In this document: positions 28,601 through 36,456 of the stretch, in pieces | Layout: every line of letters starts with the position of its first letter | How positions within the stretch are numbered: position 1 is the stretch's first letter | Origin: an uncultured Saprospiraceae bacterium | Lineage (GTDB): Bacteria > Bacteroidota > Bacteroidia > Chitinophagales > Saprospiraceae | NCBI GenBank assembly: GCA_937921595.1 | Contig: CAKZTD010000095.1 | Coordinates: 1 to 59,159 of the forward strand | Direction of reading: 5' to 3' | DNA: 59,159 bases | Program-made: the position numbers and the translations under genes | Notes under the pieces: model-generated | Database searches by the model: none | What the model saw: only the letters and a program-made list of their open reading frames with translations | Told to the model about the DNA's origin: nothing

Positions 28601-29178
28601 TCAATACCACCTCCTAATGAAGATTGGAAAGCGTTTTCAGTTGGAAAATCTGAACTGTTTGTGATACCAGTGACATAGACATTCCCAGCTTGATCTAAAG
28701 CAATCTTTCCATAATCCTTGACATCATTCGGGTTATTATTATCTGCATCGGTCCCTCCTAAAAACCTTGTCCAAATCAATGCACCATCTTTATCAAACTT
28801 GGCTAATACCGCATCAAAGCCTTGGTTTACAGAAGTACCAAAAGCATAAATATCTCCAATATCATTTACTACCACATCATTAAAAACATTGTTGATCGCT
28901 TCCCCGTAATAAGATGCCCAGTTTAGGCTTACAGGCCCAGTTGTAAGTGAAAGATTATTTTCCGAACTAATTGAATATGAACCAGTTACAGCTCCTAAGC
29001 ATTGACCTCGTTCTTCTAGGTCTTCTTCTGGAAAATAAGTTTCTAAAGCAAAAGTAGGGTTTGTAAAAATGAATAGCATGCAAAAGCTTATAGCTTTTGA
29101 CAATCGTAAAAGGAAATTCAAGGATAAAACAAACTGGGTAAAATAGCTTGTTTTGTGAGTGTATAAGCGGGTTTTCAT
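22606..29178 (-). CDS. Giant T9SS-secreted mosaic protein: SBBP propeller, Ig-like, SprB repeats, type B sorting domain
   Basis: The product has 2190 residues. After a signal segment (SKAISFCMLFIFTNPTFA) come about seven SBBP-type blades at about 60-530 (GNVYVTGITNSSDFP, GNIYICGSTFSTSDFP, DNIYVTGSTSSDDFP), which suit a seven-bladed propeller. A cysteine-containing Ig/PKD-like part (about 530-1240) follows. Ten SprB-type repeats (about 1240-1990) each end in a variant of LTVTDQNGC or VTVTDANNC. A PKD-like segment and then a gliding-associated CHU_C/type B T9SS sorting domain (PNVFTPNEDGENDF near 2100, RIYNRWGALVF, YVFVIKYKD) close the chain. Type B cargo is exported through the T9SS and held at the surface, often with PorP/SprF partners; none is nearby. 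An adhesin or gliding-related surface role is inferred. Confidence 0.92.
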   Translation of the reverse strand: MKTRLYTHKTSYFTQFVLSLNFLLRLSKAISFCMLFIFTNPTFALETYFPEEDLEERGQCLGAVTGSYSISSENNLSLTTGPVSLNWASYYGEAINNVFNDVVVNDIGDIYAFGTSVNQGFDAVLAKFDKDGALIWTRFLGGTDADNNNPNDVKDYGKIALDQAGNVYVTGITNSSDFPTENAFQSSLGGGIDAFVAKYDSDGNVLMSSYLGGIADEQTEGGGGIAVDAMGNIFIGGNTKSNSFFTTTGAYQTSYSGGGESDIFIVKISADFSSVTGTFWGDTSVDILKDLSLDINGNVWAVGYSEESEITLNGQQTDALGDRDGLILGFDNNLSQLDYGSFYGGQFDESIEGIQLDDSGNIYICGSTFSTSDFPILNPFQNFYQGGEEGFVAKLDATGAIVWSTFLGGAQNERIDAIGLDNNDNIYVTGSTSSDDFPIFRTAQETYNTINCEQDAFVFKFNNNGTRDWATYYGGFRREDPKGIVINDDSQVFIVGKTESTDLPVSPGAHKTSPSFAGINAFVSSFEIVCPSVPVLIHSTENGRYHDQFWCSQSEVDYRHHFSEDSCAVQLIGPPGYSSYAWLKNGNPVSGISSRFYNIPDPGSYGAEFQVITSNGNGCADLSTSVPDNVSWVRPMCGFGGSFDQNELPHLSDIVEGKNNEIYCEGESINYNISAEGFCGAEFQWQKDFEDIPGETNSNYTVTSAGCYRIAIQNSFTGCTVYSETKKFIVLDSVKLNDYDSPSAESCIQNDTVVGCTSVRLRARTPHCASCRSSINGLTYAWFKDGVAFGSNSYGYFSTTEDGRYHAEVSNGNCTIISNFVEVRIRPTENPVWTMPTEERLCLRDLDSMILAMTHPDANDSAVIRFELPYPTGAISSYDSTTVVYDATAGCARIRLTTKEGCISYSNYIEFHDTLKPEIEVVGALCAPVYLRSKSISSCHLDSVLWYRGDSLLAVNNYDAQFYATEAGPYVLQVKNSCGDFYSDTLHLAEAMDPAIVSPEGPICLPVTLTADFPNISGNTIVRWYAHPTYSFCYPNVNYLIPNENDTMLIAGVPGYYMAILEDTISGCKSTCSNIVEVQRSVAGASLSPSNNVFFCDGLGAGNVAINVTPTSPSFTYQWYRNNDPITGATTSSYSTSEEGVYRAYVENSCDNSFTPTVSIFTVQNPELTIDQADTVYICGVDSITLSSSTDQPLLFQWFKDGEELLEKEDSILNLIDPGLYEVYGLNNNTQCSAWSRVVQVLNSEIINANIAISPACSNSCTGTLDATVSGGIPFANGSYQYNWSNGATTASITNLCLGTYTLTVTDFIGCSTIFSETIGDGFTIEIVLDSIDCNGIDDASLSVNTSGGIEPFSYDWDNGSSDASIQSLGAGSYEVTISDDQGCTRAENIIIPGAIPLTLDLTATEVSCFGASDAKIEAVAGGGKGPYEMTWNTTVDLNIENLSSGIYQVTLTDQKGCTLEESIEIFQPEALIAEISILDSLQCYGDSIAQIECIPTGGIAPYEYLWSTSETDVKITDLPSGNYQLTVTDSKDCSFTTDVIIPEIPALEFSFDQVENVNCNGGSDGSLTTITNGGVSPYTYLWNNGDTNAQIQNLTEGNYEVTVTDANNCVQIITQTITEFNLMTLQLEMEPVNCNGATDGVISVLVEGGNPPYIQNWDQGVDLDMLGAGWYNLTVTDQNGCELMDSIEVTEPTILELNLEILDSLKCFGDQTAKIQVTVQGGIEPYGFNWNNGAEESNLEGLAAGFYVLTVTDQNGCFDVISVEIPEVPELVLEVVQTNAVSCWEAFDGSVELSATGGTGSYAYVLDNIVQSTDGIFGTLESGTYSLYVTDGNNCSSAAVDVFIETPEVLNATYAITEVVCPATATGHAEILVSGGTGPYVYEWNNSLTDSFSNTLMAGIYTVSITDNNNCFTSIEFEIISPDPMFTSTEVIDNSCFGVLDGMIEIYGTQGGVGPYKYFLNGAPLDSNALAFRNLHEGVYELKTVDANGCIVIDELDVQMPEEMFVDLGEDQTLIFGESTSMEAMLTNGQEPFSYSWSPERFLSCEDGVDLINCNDAILEIPQNTLSYALTVTDDFGCTASDEIMIRVTRNQDQIFMPNVFTPNEDGENDFLFVQSHQMIKEIESFRIYNRWGALVFSQLNFIPNNESIGWNGMVNGQKASIGTYVFVIKYKDVSGTFAAFSGEVTLVR

Positions 29179-29319
29179 GCCTTTAGTATAGCAATCATTG
29201 CGCCAAACGCATTATGTTTTTTTATACTTTAAATGAGGCTTGTTTACTAAGCTTAGACCTAACAAAATCACCCTATTCTTCAAAGACGAAAAGTAAACCT
29301 TGGATGCCTTAAAAATGTA

Positions 29320-29874
29320 TTAATTATCGAGTGCACCTTCTGCAATCCAGCAAATAATTTTATCCCGATCAGCAGTACTGAGCTCAGGACCTGCGGTGTT
29401 ATTTGGAGGCATGGCTTCTTCTGAAAGCTTGTTTCTGACTATTGGCGCATTGGCTATCACGTTTTCTTTTAATGAAAAATTGGGGCTTTGTTCTCCTGAA
29501 ACATGGCAAGCGGAAATTGCACAGGTTGTTTCAATGACTGGCATTACATCTGATACTAGACTTATTCCTGAGAAAACAGTCACTTTTTTTGTTTCCATAC
29601 AACCATCTTGATCCATTGCCGTGATCGTAAAAATACCTGGACCTAGGTTTTGGAATGTTCCGCTTTCTGAGAAGTTTACACCATCAATACTAAATTCGAT
29701 ATTGGGAATTGGATTGATTTCGATGACACCACTTGTTGTTCCGCAGGGCGCATCTGTTGTGCTTTGAATTTCTATCTGGATGTTGTCTTGACAATTGATT
29801 TCTGGGTCTTCTTTTTTGCAGGATATAGTTGTGATAATTAAAAGAAGTATTAGCATTGATAGGTATTTATTCAT
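29320..29874 (-). CDS. Lipoprotein with a SprB-like domain and a cytochrome c-like tail
   Basis: The start is set at 29874 (ATG), where a lipoprotein signal begins (MNKYLSMLILLLIITTISC), not at the upstream frame opening, which runs through a repeat. The product is about 184 residues. The middle part (about 30-110) resembles one SprB/PKD-type repeat (SGVIEINPIPNIEFSIDG, GIFTITAMDQDGC). The tail contains CAISACH followed by EEAMPPNN and DRDKIICWIAEGALDN, the pattern of small c-type cytochrome domains of Bacteroidota and Planctomycetes. The haem motif is C-x4-CH instead of CxxCH, so covalent haem is uncertain. It follows, in reverse order, the giant T9SS gene on the same strand. Confidence 0.7.
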   Translation of the reverse strand: MNKYLSMLILLLIITTISCKKEDPEINCQDNIQIEIQSTTDAPCGTTSGVIEINPIPNIEFSIDGVNFSESGTFQNLGPGIFTITAMDQDGCMETKKVTVFSGISLVSDVMPVIETTCAISACHVSGEQSPNFSLKENVIANAPIVRNKLSEEAMPPNNTAGPELSTADRDKIICWIAEGALDN

Positions 29875-29945
29875 GATTTTGATTTTTAAAATGAATTCAA
29901 TTGAAGATAATCTAGGCTTAACCTTATTGTATAAACCACTAATTA

Positions 29946-30028
29946 TTTTTCTTTTTGTCTTGAAACGAAAAGAAACAATAAACTCAAGGCTGTACATTTT
30001 TTTTGAGGCAAAAATCAAAAGGCTATTC
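29946..30028. repeat. REP-like dispersed element, copy B
   Basis: CTTGAA (29959-29964) and CTCAAG (29983-29988) enclose ACGAAAAGAAACAATAAA; GGCTGTA and AAAAGGCTATTCC follow. It matches copy A at 14444-14514 closely. It lies upstream of the cytochrome-like lipoprotein and within the falsely extended reading frame of that gene. Confidence 0.55.
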
Positions 30029-30082
30029 CAATATCTTTTGGCTTGAGTATTAAAATTATATATTGATTCTTACCTTGACTGA

Positions 30083-31981
30083 TCATCGTCCAATCATTCC
30101 AATTTTTTGATTTTTCATAAGGACTTCTAATTCTCCTAGGACAGACATATCTTCGATAGTTGATGGAGGTGTAAACTTTTTTTGATCAGCAATGGCTCGC
30201 ATAATCTTTCGAAGAATTTTACCTGATCTTGTCTTAGGTAATCGCTCTGCTCGGACGGCTCTTTTGAAGGCAGCTACTGGACCAATCGTTTGTCTAACTT
30301 TTAATATTAATTCTTCTTCTATTTGATCTACCGTTTTATCGACGCCGGATTTTAAAATATAAAACCCAACAGGAATTTGTCCTTTCAAATCATCAGCGAC
30401 TCCTACGACAGCACATTCTGCAATAGCTGGATGAGAAGCGACTACTTCTTCCATTTCAACAGTTGATAAGCGATGGCCAGCGACATTTATAATATCATCA
30501 ATTCGGCCAGTGATGTAAATGTATCCATCTTCGTCTTTATAACCTCCGTCTCCAGAAAAGTAATACCCAGGGTATTGTTTTAAATAAGAAGATTTAAATC
30601 TTTCAGAATCCTGATAAAGCGTTGGAAGACAACCTGGAGGTAAAGGATATTTTATTGCAACTGCTCCTTCTTCATTATTTGATTTAACTTGATTGTTTTC
30701 ATCTAGAATTTGAATATCAAAACCGCAAACGGATCTCCCCGCTGAGCCTGGTTTTATCGGAGCTAATTCAATCCCCGTCATATTTGCAATCATGGGAAAT
30801 CCAGACTCTGTTTGCCACCAATGATCGATAACAGGAACGTTAAGCATTTTTTTACACCAATCTAAAGTTGCGATATCTGTTCGTTCTCCTGCTAGAAATA
30901 AATACTTCAAACAGGAAGTGTCATAATTTGCTTTTAGATCACCATTGGGGTCTTCTTTTTTGATGGCTCGAAAAGCGGTTGGTGCTGTAAAAAACACTTT
31001 GACTTTATATTCATTAATCACTCTCCAAAAGGTAGAAGCATCAGGTGTTTTTATTGGTTTCCCTTCAAACAATACAGAAGTACAACCGTAAATCAGTGGT
31101 GCATAAACGATGTAAGAATGTCCGACCACCCAACCAACATCAGAAGCTGCCCAATATACTTCTCCTGGTTTTATACCATAAATATTTTTCATACTGAAAT
31201 GCATCGCTACCGCATGTCCGCCATTATCTCTGACAATTCCTTTGGGCTGACCGGTGGTCCCCGAAGTGTATAAAATATAAAGTGGATCGCTTGCATTTAC
31301 GGAAACATAACTTGCAGGTTGAGCTTTTAAAAGTAGATCATTCCAATCAAAGTCGCGACCTTCTTTCAATTCAGCTTTTACAAAATCTCTCTGAAAAACG
31401 ACACAAGCTTCTGGTTCATGTTTTGCTTCTTCAAGAGCTTCATCGATGATTGGTTTATAAGGAACAATTCTAGAGATTTCCATTCCTCCACTTGCTGCTA
31501 AAATTACTTTTGGTTTTGCATCATCAATTCTGATGGCCAATTCATGAGCTGCAAAGCCTCCAAAAACCACTGAATGAACAGCTCCTAGTCTTGCACAAGC
31601 TAGCATAGCAAAAACTACTTGAGGAATCATCGGCATATAAATGATGACTCGATCCCCTTTTTCAATGCCTAGGTTTTTTAGCACTCCAGCGAATAAAGCT
31701 GTTTCTGTTAGGAGTTCTTGATAAGTAAATTTTTGCTTGGTATTTGTAACTGGAGAATCGTAGATTAATGCGGTTTGGTCGGCTCTCCCATTTTCGATAT
31801 GATAATCGAGTGCTAGATAGCAGGTATTTAATTGGCCTCCTTTGTACCAACGATAAAGATCGTCATCGTCTTTTGATAAAATGGTCTCTGGAAATTTAAA
31901 CCAATCAATGGCTTTGGCTTGTTTCTTCCAATAGGATACTGGATTGGATAATGATTGGTCGTATTCGTTTTGGTAGGACAT
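30083..31981 (-). CDS. prpE: Propionyl-CoA synthetase (AMP-forming acyl-CoA ligase)
   Basis: The 632-residue product is a full-length member of the acetyl/propionyl-CoA synthetase group. It has the N-terminal ACAS segment (YWKKQAKAIDWFKFPETIL), the AMP-binding loop YTSGTTGQPKGIVRDNGGHA near 238-257, YWAASDVGWVVGHSYIVYAP, the WWQTESG motif, YYFSGDGGYKDEDGY and the lysine loop TRSGKILRK near 590-598. The IVRDNGGHAVA continuation is the form I associate with PrpE rather than Acs. It activates propionate (and probably acetate) with ATP and CoA; the lysine in SGK is the usual acetylation site. It reads alone on the minus strand, 92 bases from the M1 peptidase start region, so coupling to that gene is possible. 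Confidence 0.88.
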   Translation of the reverse strand: MSYQNEYDQSLSNPVSYWKKQAKAIDWFKFPETILSKDDDDLYRWYKGGQLNTCYLALDYHIENGRADQTALIYDSPVTNTKQKFTYQELLTETALFAGVLKNLGIEKGDRVIIYMPMIPQVVFAMLACARLGAVHSVVFGGFAAHELAIRIDDAKPKVILAASGGMEISRIVPYKPIIDEALEEAKHEPEACVVFQRDFVKAELKEGRDFDWNDLLLKAQPASYVSVNASDPLYILYTSGTTGQPKGIVRDNGGHAVAMHFSMKNIYGIKPGEVYWAASDVGWVVGHSYIVYAPLIYGCTSVLFEGKPIKTPDASTFWRVINEYKVKVFFTAPTAFRAIKKEDPNGDLKANYDTSCLKYLFLAGERTDIATLDWCKKMLNVPVIDHWWQTESGFPMIANMTGIELAPIKPGSAGRSVCGFDIQILDENNQVKSNNEEGAVAIKYPLPPGCLPTLYQDSERFKSSYLKQYPGYYFSGDGGYKDEDGYIYITGRIDDIINVAGHRLSTVEMEEVVASHPAIAECAVVGVADDLKGQIPVGFYILKSGVDKTVDQIEEELILKVRQTIGPVAAFKRAVRAERLPKTRSGKILRKIMRAIADQKKFTPPSTIEDMSVLGELEVLMKNQKIGMIGR

Positions 31982-32073
31982 TTCGAGTTTAACAAGTTAA
32001 TAAAATAATAAGTTAGCAATCCAACCAGAGGCTGAGATTGCTAACTTACTAACTTATTCTCTTAAAAACTTAT

Positions 32074-34434
32074 CTAAGGTCTGATTTTTTTCTTCTTGGC
32101 TTTCTGCATTGGATTAAGTGTTTTTCCTTGCTTGTGTTTTTTAAACACTTGGAAACGACTTGGCATTTCTTTGACTGGCCAGTTATTATTAGACTCATCA
32201 ATGTCTGCCGTTTCTTTATAAGGATCAATTACGATACCGGTCACTTCTTTGTCTTTGACAAAAACTTTAGTAAATTTTTCTTCGTTCAATCTCCAAATTT
32301 CAACAGGTACTTTTTGAACTTCTGTTGTACCATCATCGAAAGTCCATTCAATGATAACTGGCATCACAAGACCACCTTTGTTACTAAAGTTCAATTCGTA
32401 ATAATTCTTATCTCCAAACATTTTCTTTTTCTCCTTTTTGGTATAAGCTTCATCATATAAAGTCATGCTGTTTTCTACCAAAGTATCTCCAATCGCAAAA
32501 GGATCATATTCGGTATAAAAATCTCGAAGCTTAACATCTTCTTCTACTGAAAACGCTATTCCCTCTTCCCGATTTCGCTGACGAGTTAGATCATCATATT
32601 GCTTTTCTACCGGAGTATTCCAAGATTGCTCTTTGGGTTCAGGATTGTTTTCTAAATCTACTTTATACCATTTGATACTGTCTAAAGAAATATCAACGGC
32701 ATCAGTACTATAAAACCATCCTCTCCAAAACCAATCTAAATCAACACCAGAAGCATCTTCCATCGTTCTAAAAAAGTCAGCAGGTGTCGGATGTTTGAAG
32801 GCCCAACGACGACAATATTCTTTGAAAGCATAATCGAAAAGCTCTCTTCCCATGATTGTTTCTCTCAAAATATTTAAAGCTGTTGCTGGTTTTAGGTAGG
32901 CATTTGGAAAATACTGAACAATGTTTTCCGTATTGGTCATGATCGGTTCTAACTTATCTTTCGGAGCACTCATGTATCCAGTGATGTGATGTGCACCAAC
33001 CCAAGACTTATATTTATTATCAAATTCTTGTTCTGCAAGATATTGAACAAATGTTGTTAAGCCTTCATCCATCCATGCCCATTGTCTTTCATCACTATTG
33101 ATAATCATTGGAAAATAATTATGGCCTACTTCGTGAATGATCACCGTGATTGCAGAATTCTTAGCTTGCTCAGTGTAGGTACCATCTTCTTCAGCACGTC
33201 CTGGGTTAAAACAAATCATTGGATATTCCATCCCATTAGCTGCTTCAACAGAAATCGCTGATGGATAAGGATATGGAATTGAATACTTAGAGTAGACATC
33301 TAATGTATGTTCGACTGCTTTTGTAGAATATCGGCTATATATTGGATAAGCCTCTTTAGCATAAAAACTTTGACACATGACTCGTTTTCCATCTTCATTA
33401 TAGTGAGGCATCGCATCCCAAATGAATTTACGGCTTGCTGTCCAAGCAAAATCTCGAACGTCATCTGCTTTAAAAATCCAGGTTTTAGTATCCTTGGCTT
33501 TCTTAGATTTTTCTGTTTTTTTCGCTTCGTCTAAAGTGACAATTTCTACAGGTTCTTTGGAGTTTTTAGCTTGGTTCCAACGTTTCATTTGATCTGAGGA
33601 AAGAACGGTTGAATAGTTTAAACATTCGCCTGTTGCTCCTACCACCTGATCAGAAGGAACAGTTATTTTTACAACATAATTTCCAAAGTTCAAAGCAAAC
33701 TCTCCACGTCCTGTGAATTGATTATTCTGCCATCCTTCGACATCAGAGTAGACACATAATCTTGGGAACCATTGTACGATTGTAAAAAGATAATTGTCAT
33801 CTTTTTCAAAATATTCATATCCTCCTCTACCCCAACTCGGAGAATTGGGTCGATCAATCAAATAATAATGCCATTTGATTTTAAATTCAAATGAAGCACC
33901 TGGAGCAAGCGGTTGAGGTAATTCAACCCGCATCATTGTTTTATTGATCGTATACTTTAACTCCTTGTCATTTCCATCACGAACATCTTCGATTTTACAA
34001 CCAAACTTATCCAACTCTCTCCATCGCTCTAGTTGTTTTAATTGCCTTTCTCCCATGACTTTACCGATGCTACTTGCATCAAAGTAATGATTATCACTAT
34101 TAGGATCGTGTTGGTTTTCATCCAATTGCAACCAAAGATAACGGAGTGTTGATGGGGATTGATTTTTATAAACAATCGTTTCTCTTCCGTCTAATCTTTG
34201 CTCTTCCGTATTCAAGCTACACTCGATATCATAATCAACTTGCTGTTGCCAATATTTAGGTCCTGGTGCTCCGTCGACTGAACGATATTCGTTTGGACTA
34301 GCGAGCATTTGATCTAATTGTTCGAATTTGTTTCCGTGGTTTTGGGCTTGAATCGGAGCAATCTGATACAGAAAACAAGCGATTAAAGCGAATAGAATTG
34401 TAGGCTTAAATGCCTTAGAAATTTTTAATTGCAT
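32074..34434 (-). CDS. M1 family metallopeptidase, exported
   Basis: The 786-residue product has a signal peptide (FALIACFLYQIAPIQA). The zinc site is complete: HEVGH at about 432-436 followed after 18 residues by the glutamate of WMDEGLTTF, matching HExxH-x18-E. The exopeptidase GxMEN-type loop appears as GMEYPM (near 408), which differs from the canonical GAMEN. The N-terminal beta-sandwich (YDIECSLNTEEQRLDGRETI) and the C-terminal domain fit the M1 family. It is a periplasmic or surface aminopeptidase, probably for peptide feeding. It has no close partner except prpE downstream. Confidence 0.9.
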   Translation of the reverse strand: MQLKISKAFKPTILFALIACFLYQIAPIQAQNHGNKFEQLDQMLASPNEYRSVDGAPGPKYWQQQVDYDIECSLNTEEQRLDGRETIVYKNQSPSTLRYLWLQLDENQHDPNSDNHYFDASSIGKVMGERQLKQLERWRELDKFGCKIEDVRDGNDKELKYTINKTMMRVELPQPLAPGASFEFKIKWHYYLIDRPNSPSWGRGGYEYFEKDDNYLFTIVQWFPRLCVYSDVEGWQNNQFTGRGEFALNFGNYVVKITVPSDQVVGATGECLNYSTVLSSDQMKRWNQAKNSKEPVEIVTLDEAKKTEKSKKAKDTKTWIFKADDVRDFAWTASRKFIWDAMPHYNEDGKRVMCQSFYAKEAYPIYSRYSTKAVEHTLDVYSKYSIPYPYPSAISVEAANGMEYPMICFNPGRAEEDGTYTEQAKNSAITVIIHEVGHNYFPMIINSDERQWAWMDEGLTTFVQYLAEQEFDNKYKSWVGAHHITGYMSAPKDKLEPIMTNTENIVQYFPNAYLKPATALNILRETIMGRELFDYAFKEYCRRWAFKHPTPADFFRTMEDASGVDLDWFWRGWFYSTDAVDISLDSIKWYKVDLENNPEPKEQSWNTPVEKQYDDLTRQRNREEGIAFSVEEDVKLRDFYTEYDPFAIGDTLVENSMTLYDEAYTKKEKKKMFGDKNYYELNFSNKGGLVMPVIIEWTFDDGTTEVQKVPVEIWRLNEEKFTKVFVKDKEVTGIVIDPYKETADIDESNNNWPVKEMPSRFQVFKKHKQGKTLNPMQKAKKKKIRP

Positions 34435-34691
34435 TTGACAGTTTTTTCTAAAATAATAAAGAATTTGCTTTAAGAATGAATTAAAGTGTAAACTCTTCTT
34501 GTATTGGATCGTAATGTAGGGCTTCTATGGAATAATTAGGTAATCTTTCGACAAAAAAGCTTGTTTGTGTATATGGAGGACAGGTTAAGAATGAAGGAAT
34601 AAATGCTTTGCTTATAATAGACCTTGGATCATGTAATTGCTAAGTCATACTTTAATCTTTTGCAGAGGTAGCAAATTTGTATAGATATTCT

Positions 34692-34699
34692 TACTTTTG
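34692..34699 (+). promoter_or_regulatory. Bacteroidota -7 promoter box before the ABC-F gene
   Basis: TACTTTTG is an exact match to TAnnTTTG. It ends 20 bases before the ATG at 34719, leaving a short leader. No TTTG at the usual 19-21 base spacing was found for the -33 box, so the call rests on the -7 box alone. Confidence 0.5.
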
Positions 34700-34718
34700 C
34701 AGCTTAAATAATAAATAT

Positions 34719-36356
34719 ATGATTTCAGTAGATAATATTGGCGTTCAATTTAGTGGCCATACGCTTTTTAACAATGTCTCTTTTGTGATCAATGAGACGG
34801 ATAAGATTGCTTTGATGGGTAAAAATGGAGCTGGAAAATCGACCATGATGAAGATCATTGCTGGTTTAGATAAGCCGACTTCGGGTAATGTGCAATTTCC
34901 TAAAGAAGCTGTTATAGCTTATTTGCCTCAGCATTTATTAACTGATGACAATTGTACTGTTTTTGAAGAGACGTCAAAAGCATTTGGGAAGGTATTTGAG
35001 ATGCGAGATGAGATGGCTCGATTAAACAAAGAATTGGAAACTCGAACGGATTATGAGTCTGATGAATACATGAAAATCATTGACAAGGTGACTAGCCTTG
35101 GGGAAATATACTACTCGATTGAAGATGTGAATTATGATGCCGAAGTTGAAAAAACTTTATTAGGTTTAGGATTTAAACGAGAGGATTTTCATAGACCAAC
35201 TTCTGAATTTAGTGGTGGTTGGCGAATGCGGATTGAGCTGGCAAAGATATTATTACAAAAACCAGATTTGATATTACTGGATGAGCCTACGAATCATATT
35301 GATATTGAGTCGGTGATTTGGCTGGAAGATTTTTTAGTCAATAAAGCGAAAGCGGTTTTAGTGATTTCGCATGACAAGGCTTTCATTGACAACATTACGA
35401 ATCGAACGATTGAAGTGACGATGGGAAGAATTTATGATTACAAAGCTAATTATTCTCATTATCTACAATTGCGAGAAGATCGTCGAGCACATCAGCAAAA
35501 GGCTTTTAAAGAACAACAAAAACAAATAGCTGAACACAAAAGATTTATCGAGCGTTTTAAAGGAACTTTTTCTAAAACGAATCAGGTAAGTTCGGTCGAA
35601 AGGATGCTCGAAAAGATGGAAATTATTGAAGTAGATGAGATCGATAATTCTTCTTTGAAATTAAGATTTCCAGCATGTCGACGTTCAGGTGATTACCCGG
35701 TGATTGCGAAAGATCTATCAAAAAGCTATGGAGATCATGTCGTTTTTAATGGAGCAAATATGACGATCGAACGTGGTGAGAAAGTTTCTTTCGTTGGTCG
35801 AAATGGTGAAGGTAAATCTACGATGATTAAAGCGATCATGAGTGAGATAGAATTTGAAGGAGAATGTAAATTGGGGCATAATGTAGAGATCGGTTATTTT
35901 GCTCAAAACCAGGCTTCCTTGCTTGATCCTGATTTGACTGTTTTCCAAACGGTGGATGAAGTCGCTAAGGGAGATATCCGGATGCAGTTGAAAAATATTC
36001 TTGGGAGATTTATGTTCAGCGGGGATGATATTGACAAGAAGGTTTCGGTACTTTCCGGAGGAGAACGGACTAGATTGGCCATGGTAAAATTACTATTGGA
36101 ACCTGTAAACTTTTTGATTCTTGATGAGCCGACGAATCACTTGGACATTAAATCGAAAGATGTTTTAAAAGAAGCCTTGTTGGCTTTTGATGGCACTTTG
36201 ATCTTAGTGTCTCACGATCGGGATTTCTTACAAGGTTTGTCTAAAAAGGTTTTCGAATTCAAGGATAAACGAGTACTTGAACACTTCGAAACGGTTGATG
36301 ACTTCTTAGAACGAAACCGAATGGAACATCTTCAGGAAATTAATTTACAAGGATAG
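34719..36356 (+). CDS. ABC-F family ATPase (duplicated ABC domains)
   Basis: The ATG at 34719 (MISVDNIGVQFSGHTLFNNV) is chosen because the upstream extension overlaps the promoter box and adds no family sequence. The product is about 545 residues. Two ABC domains are present: Walker A GKNGAGKST near 33-41 with signature SGGWRMR near 165 and LLDEPTNHID near 185-195; then GRNGEGKST near 361 with LSGGERTR near 445 and LILDEPTNHLD. There are no membrane helices, and the linker (about 235-310) is charged, as in ABC-F proteins (Uup, EttA, Ykpa-like) that act on the ribosome. A translation-factor role is known for the family; antibiotic protection is possible but not shown. Confidence 0.93.
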   Translation: MISVDNIGVQFSGHTLFNNVSFVINETDKIALMGKNGAGKSTMMKIIAGLDKPTSGNVQFPKEAVIAYLPQHLLTDDNCTVFEETSKAFGKVFEMRDEMARLNKELETRTDYESDEYMKIIDKVTSLGEIYYSIEDVNYDAEVEKTLLGLGFKREDFHRPTSEFSGGWRMRIELAKILLQKPDLILLDEPTNHIDIESVIWLEDFLVNKAKAVLVISHDKAFIDNITNRTIEVTMGRIYDYKANYSHYLQLREDRRAHQQKAFKEQQKQIAEHKRFIERFKGTFSKTNQVSSVERMLEKMEIIEVDEIDNSSLKLRFPACRRSGDYPVIAKDLSKSYGDHVVFNGANMTIERGEKVSFVGRNGEGKSTMIKAIMSEIEFEGECKLGHNVEIGYFAQNQASLLDPDLTVFQTVDEVAKGDIRMQLKNILGRFMFSGDDIDKKVSVLSGGERTRLAMVKLLLEPVNFLILDEPTNHLDIKSKDVLKEALLAFDGTLILVSHDRDFLQGLSKKVFEFKDKRVLEHFETVDDFLERNRMEHLQEINLQG

Positions 36357-36456
36357 AGTTCAATCACAAACACAGCACAATTTATTGATCGAAAAACATT
36401 GCTTACTAATTACTATACCACATTGCATGTAGTCTTTAATCATTTAAAGGTAACTT

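Noticed and set aside
29875-30018. Upstream extension of the cytochrome-like lipoprotein by 48 codons
   Set aside because: The extension runs through the REP-like element and hides the lipoprotein signal peptide; the ATG at 29874 is the sensible start.
34677-34718. Earlier ATG for the ABC-F gene
   Set aside because: It overlaps the TACTTTTG promoter box, and the added residues are not typical of the family.
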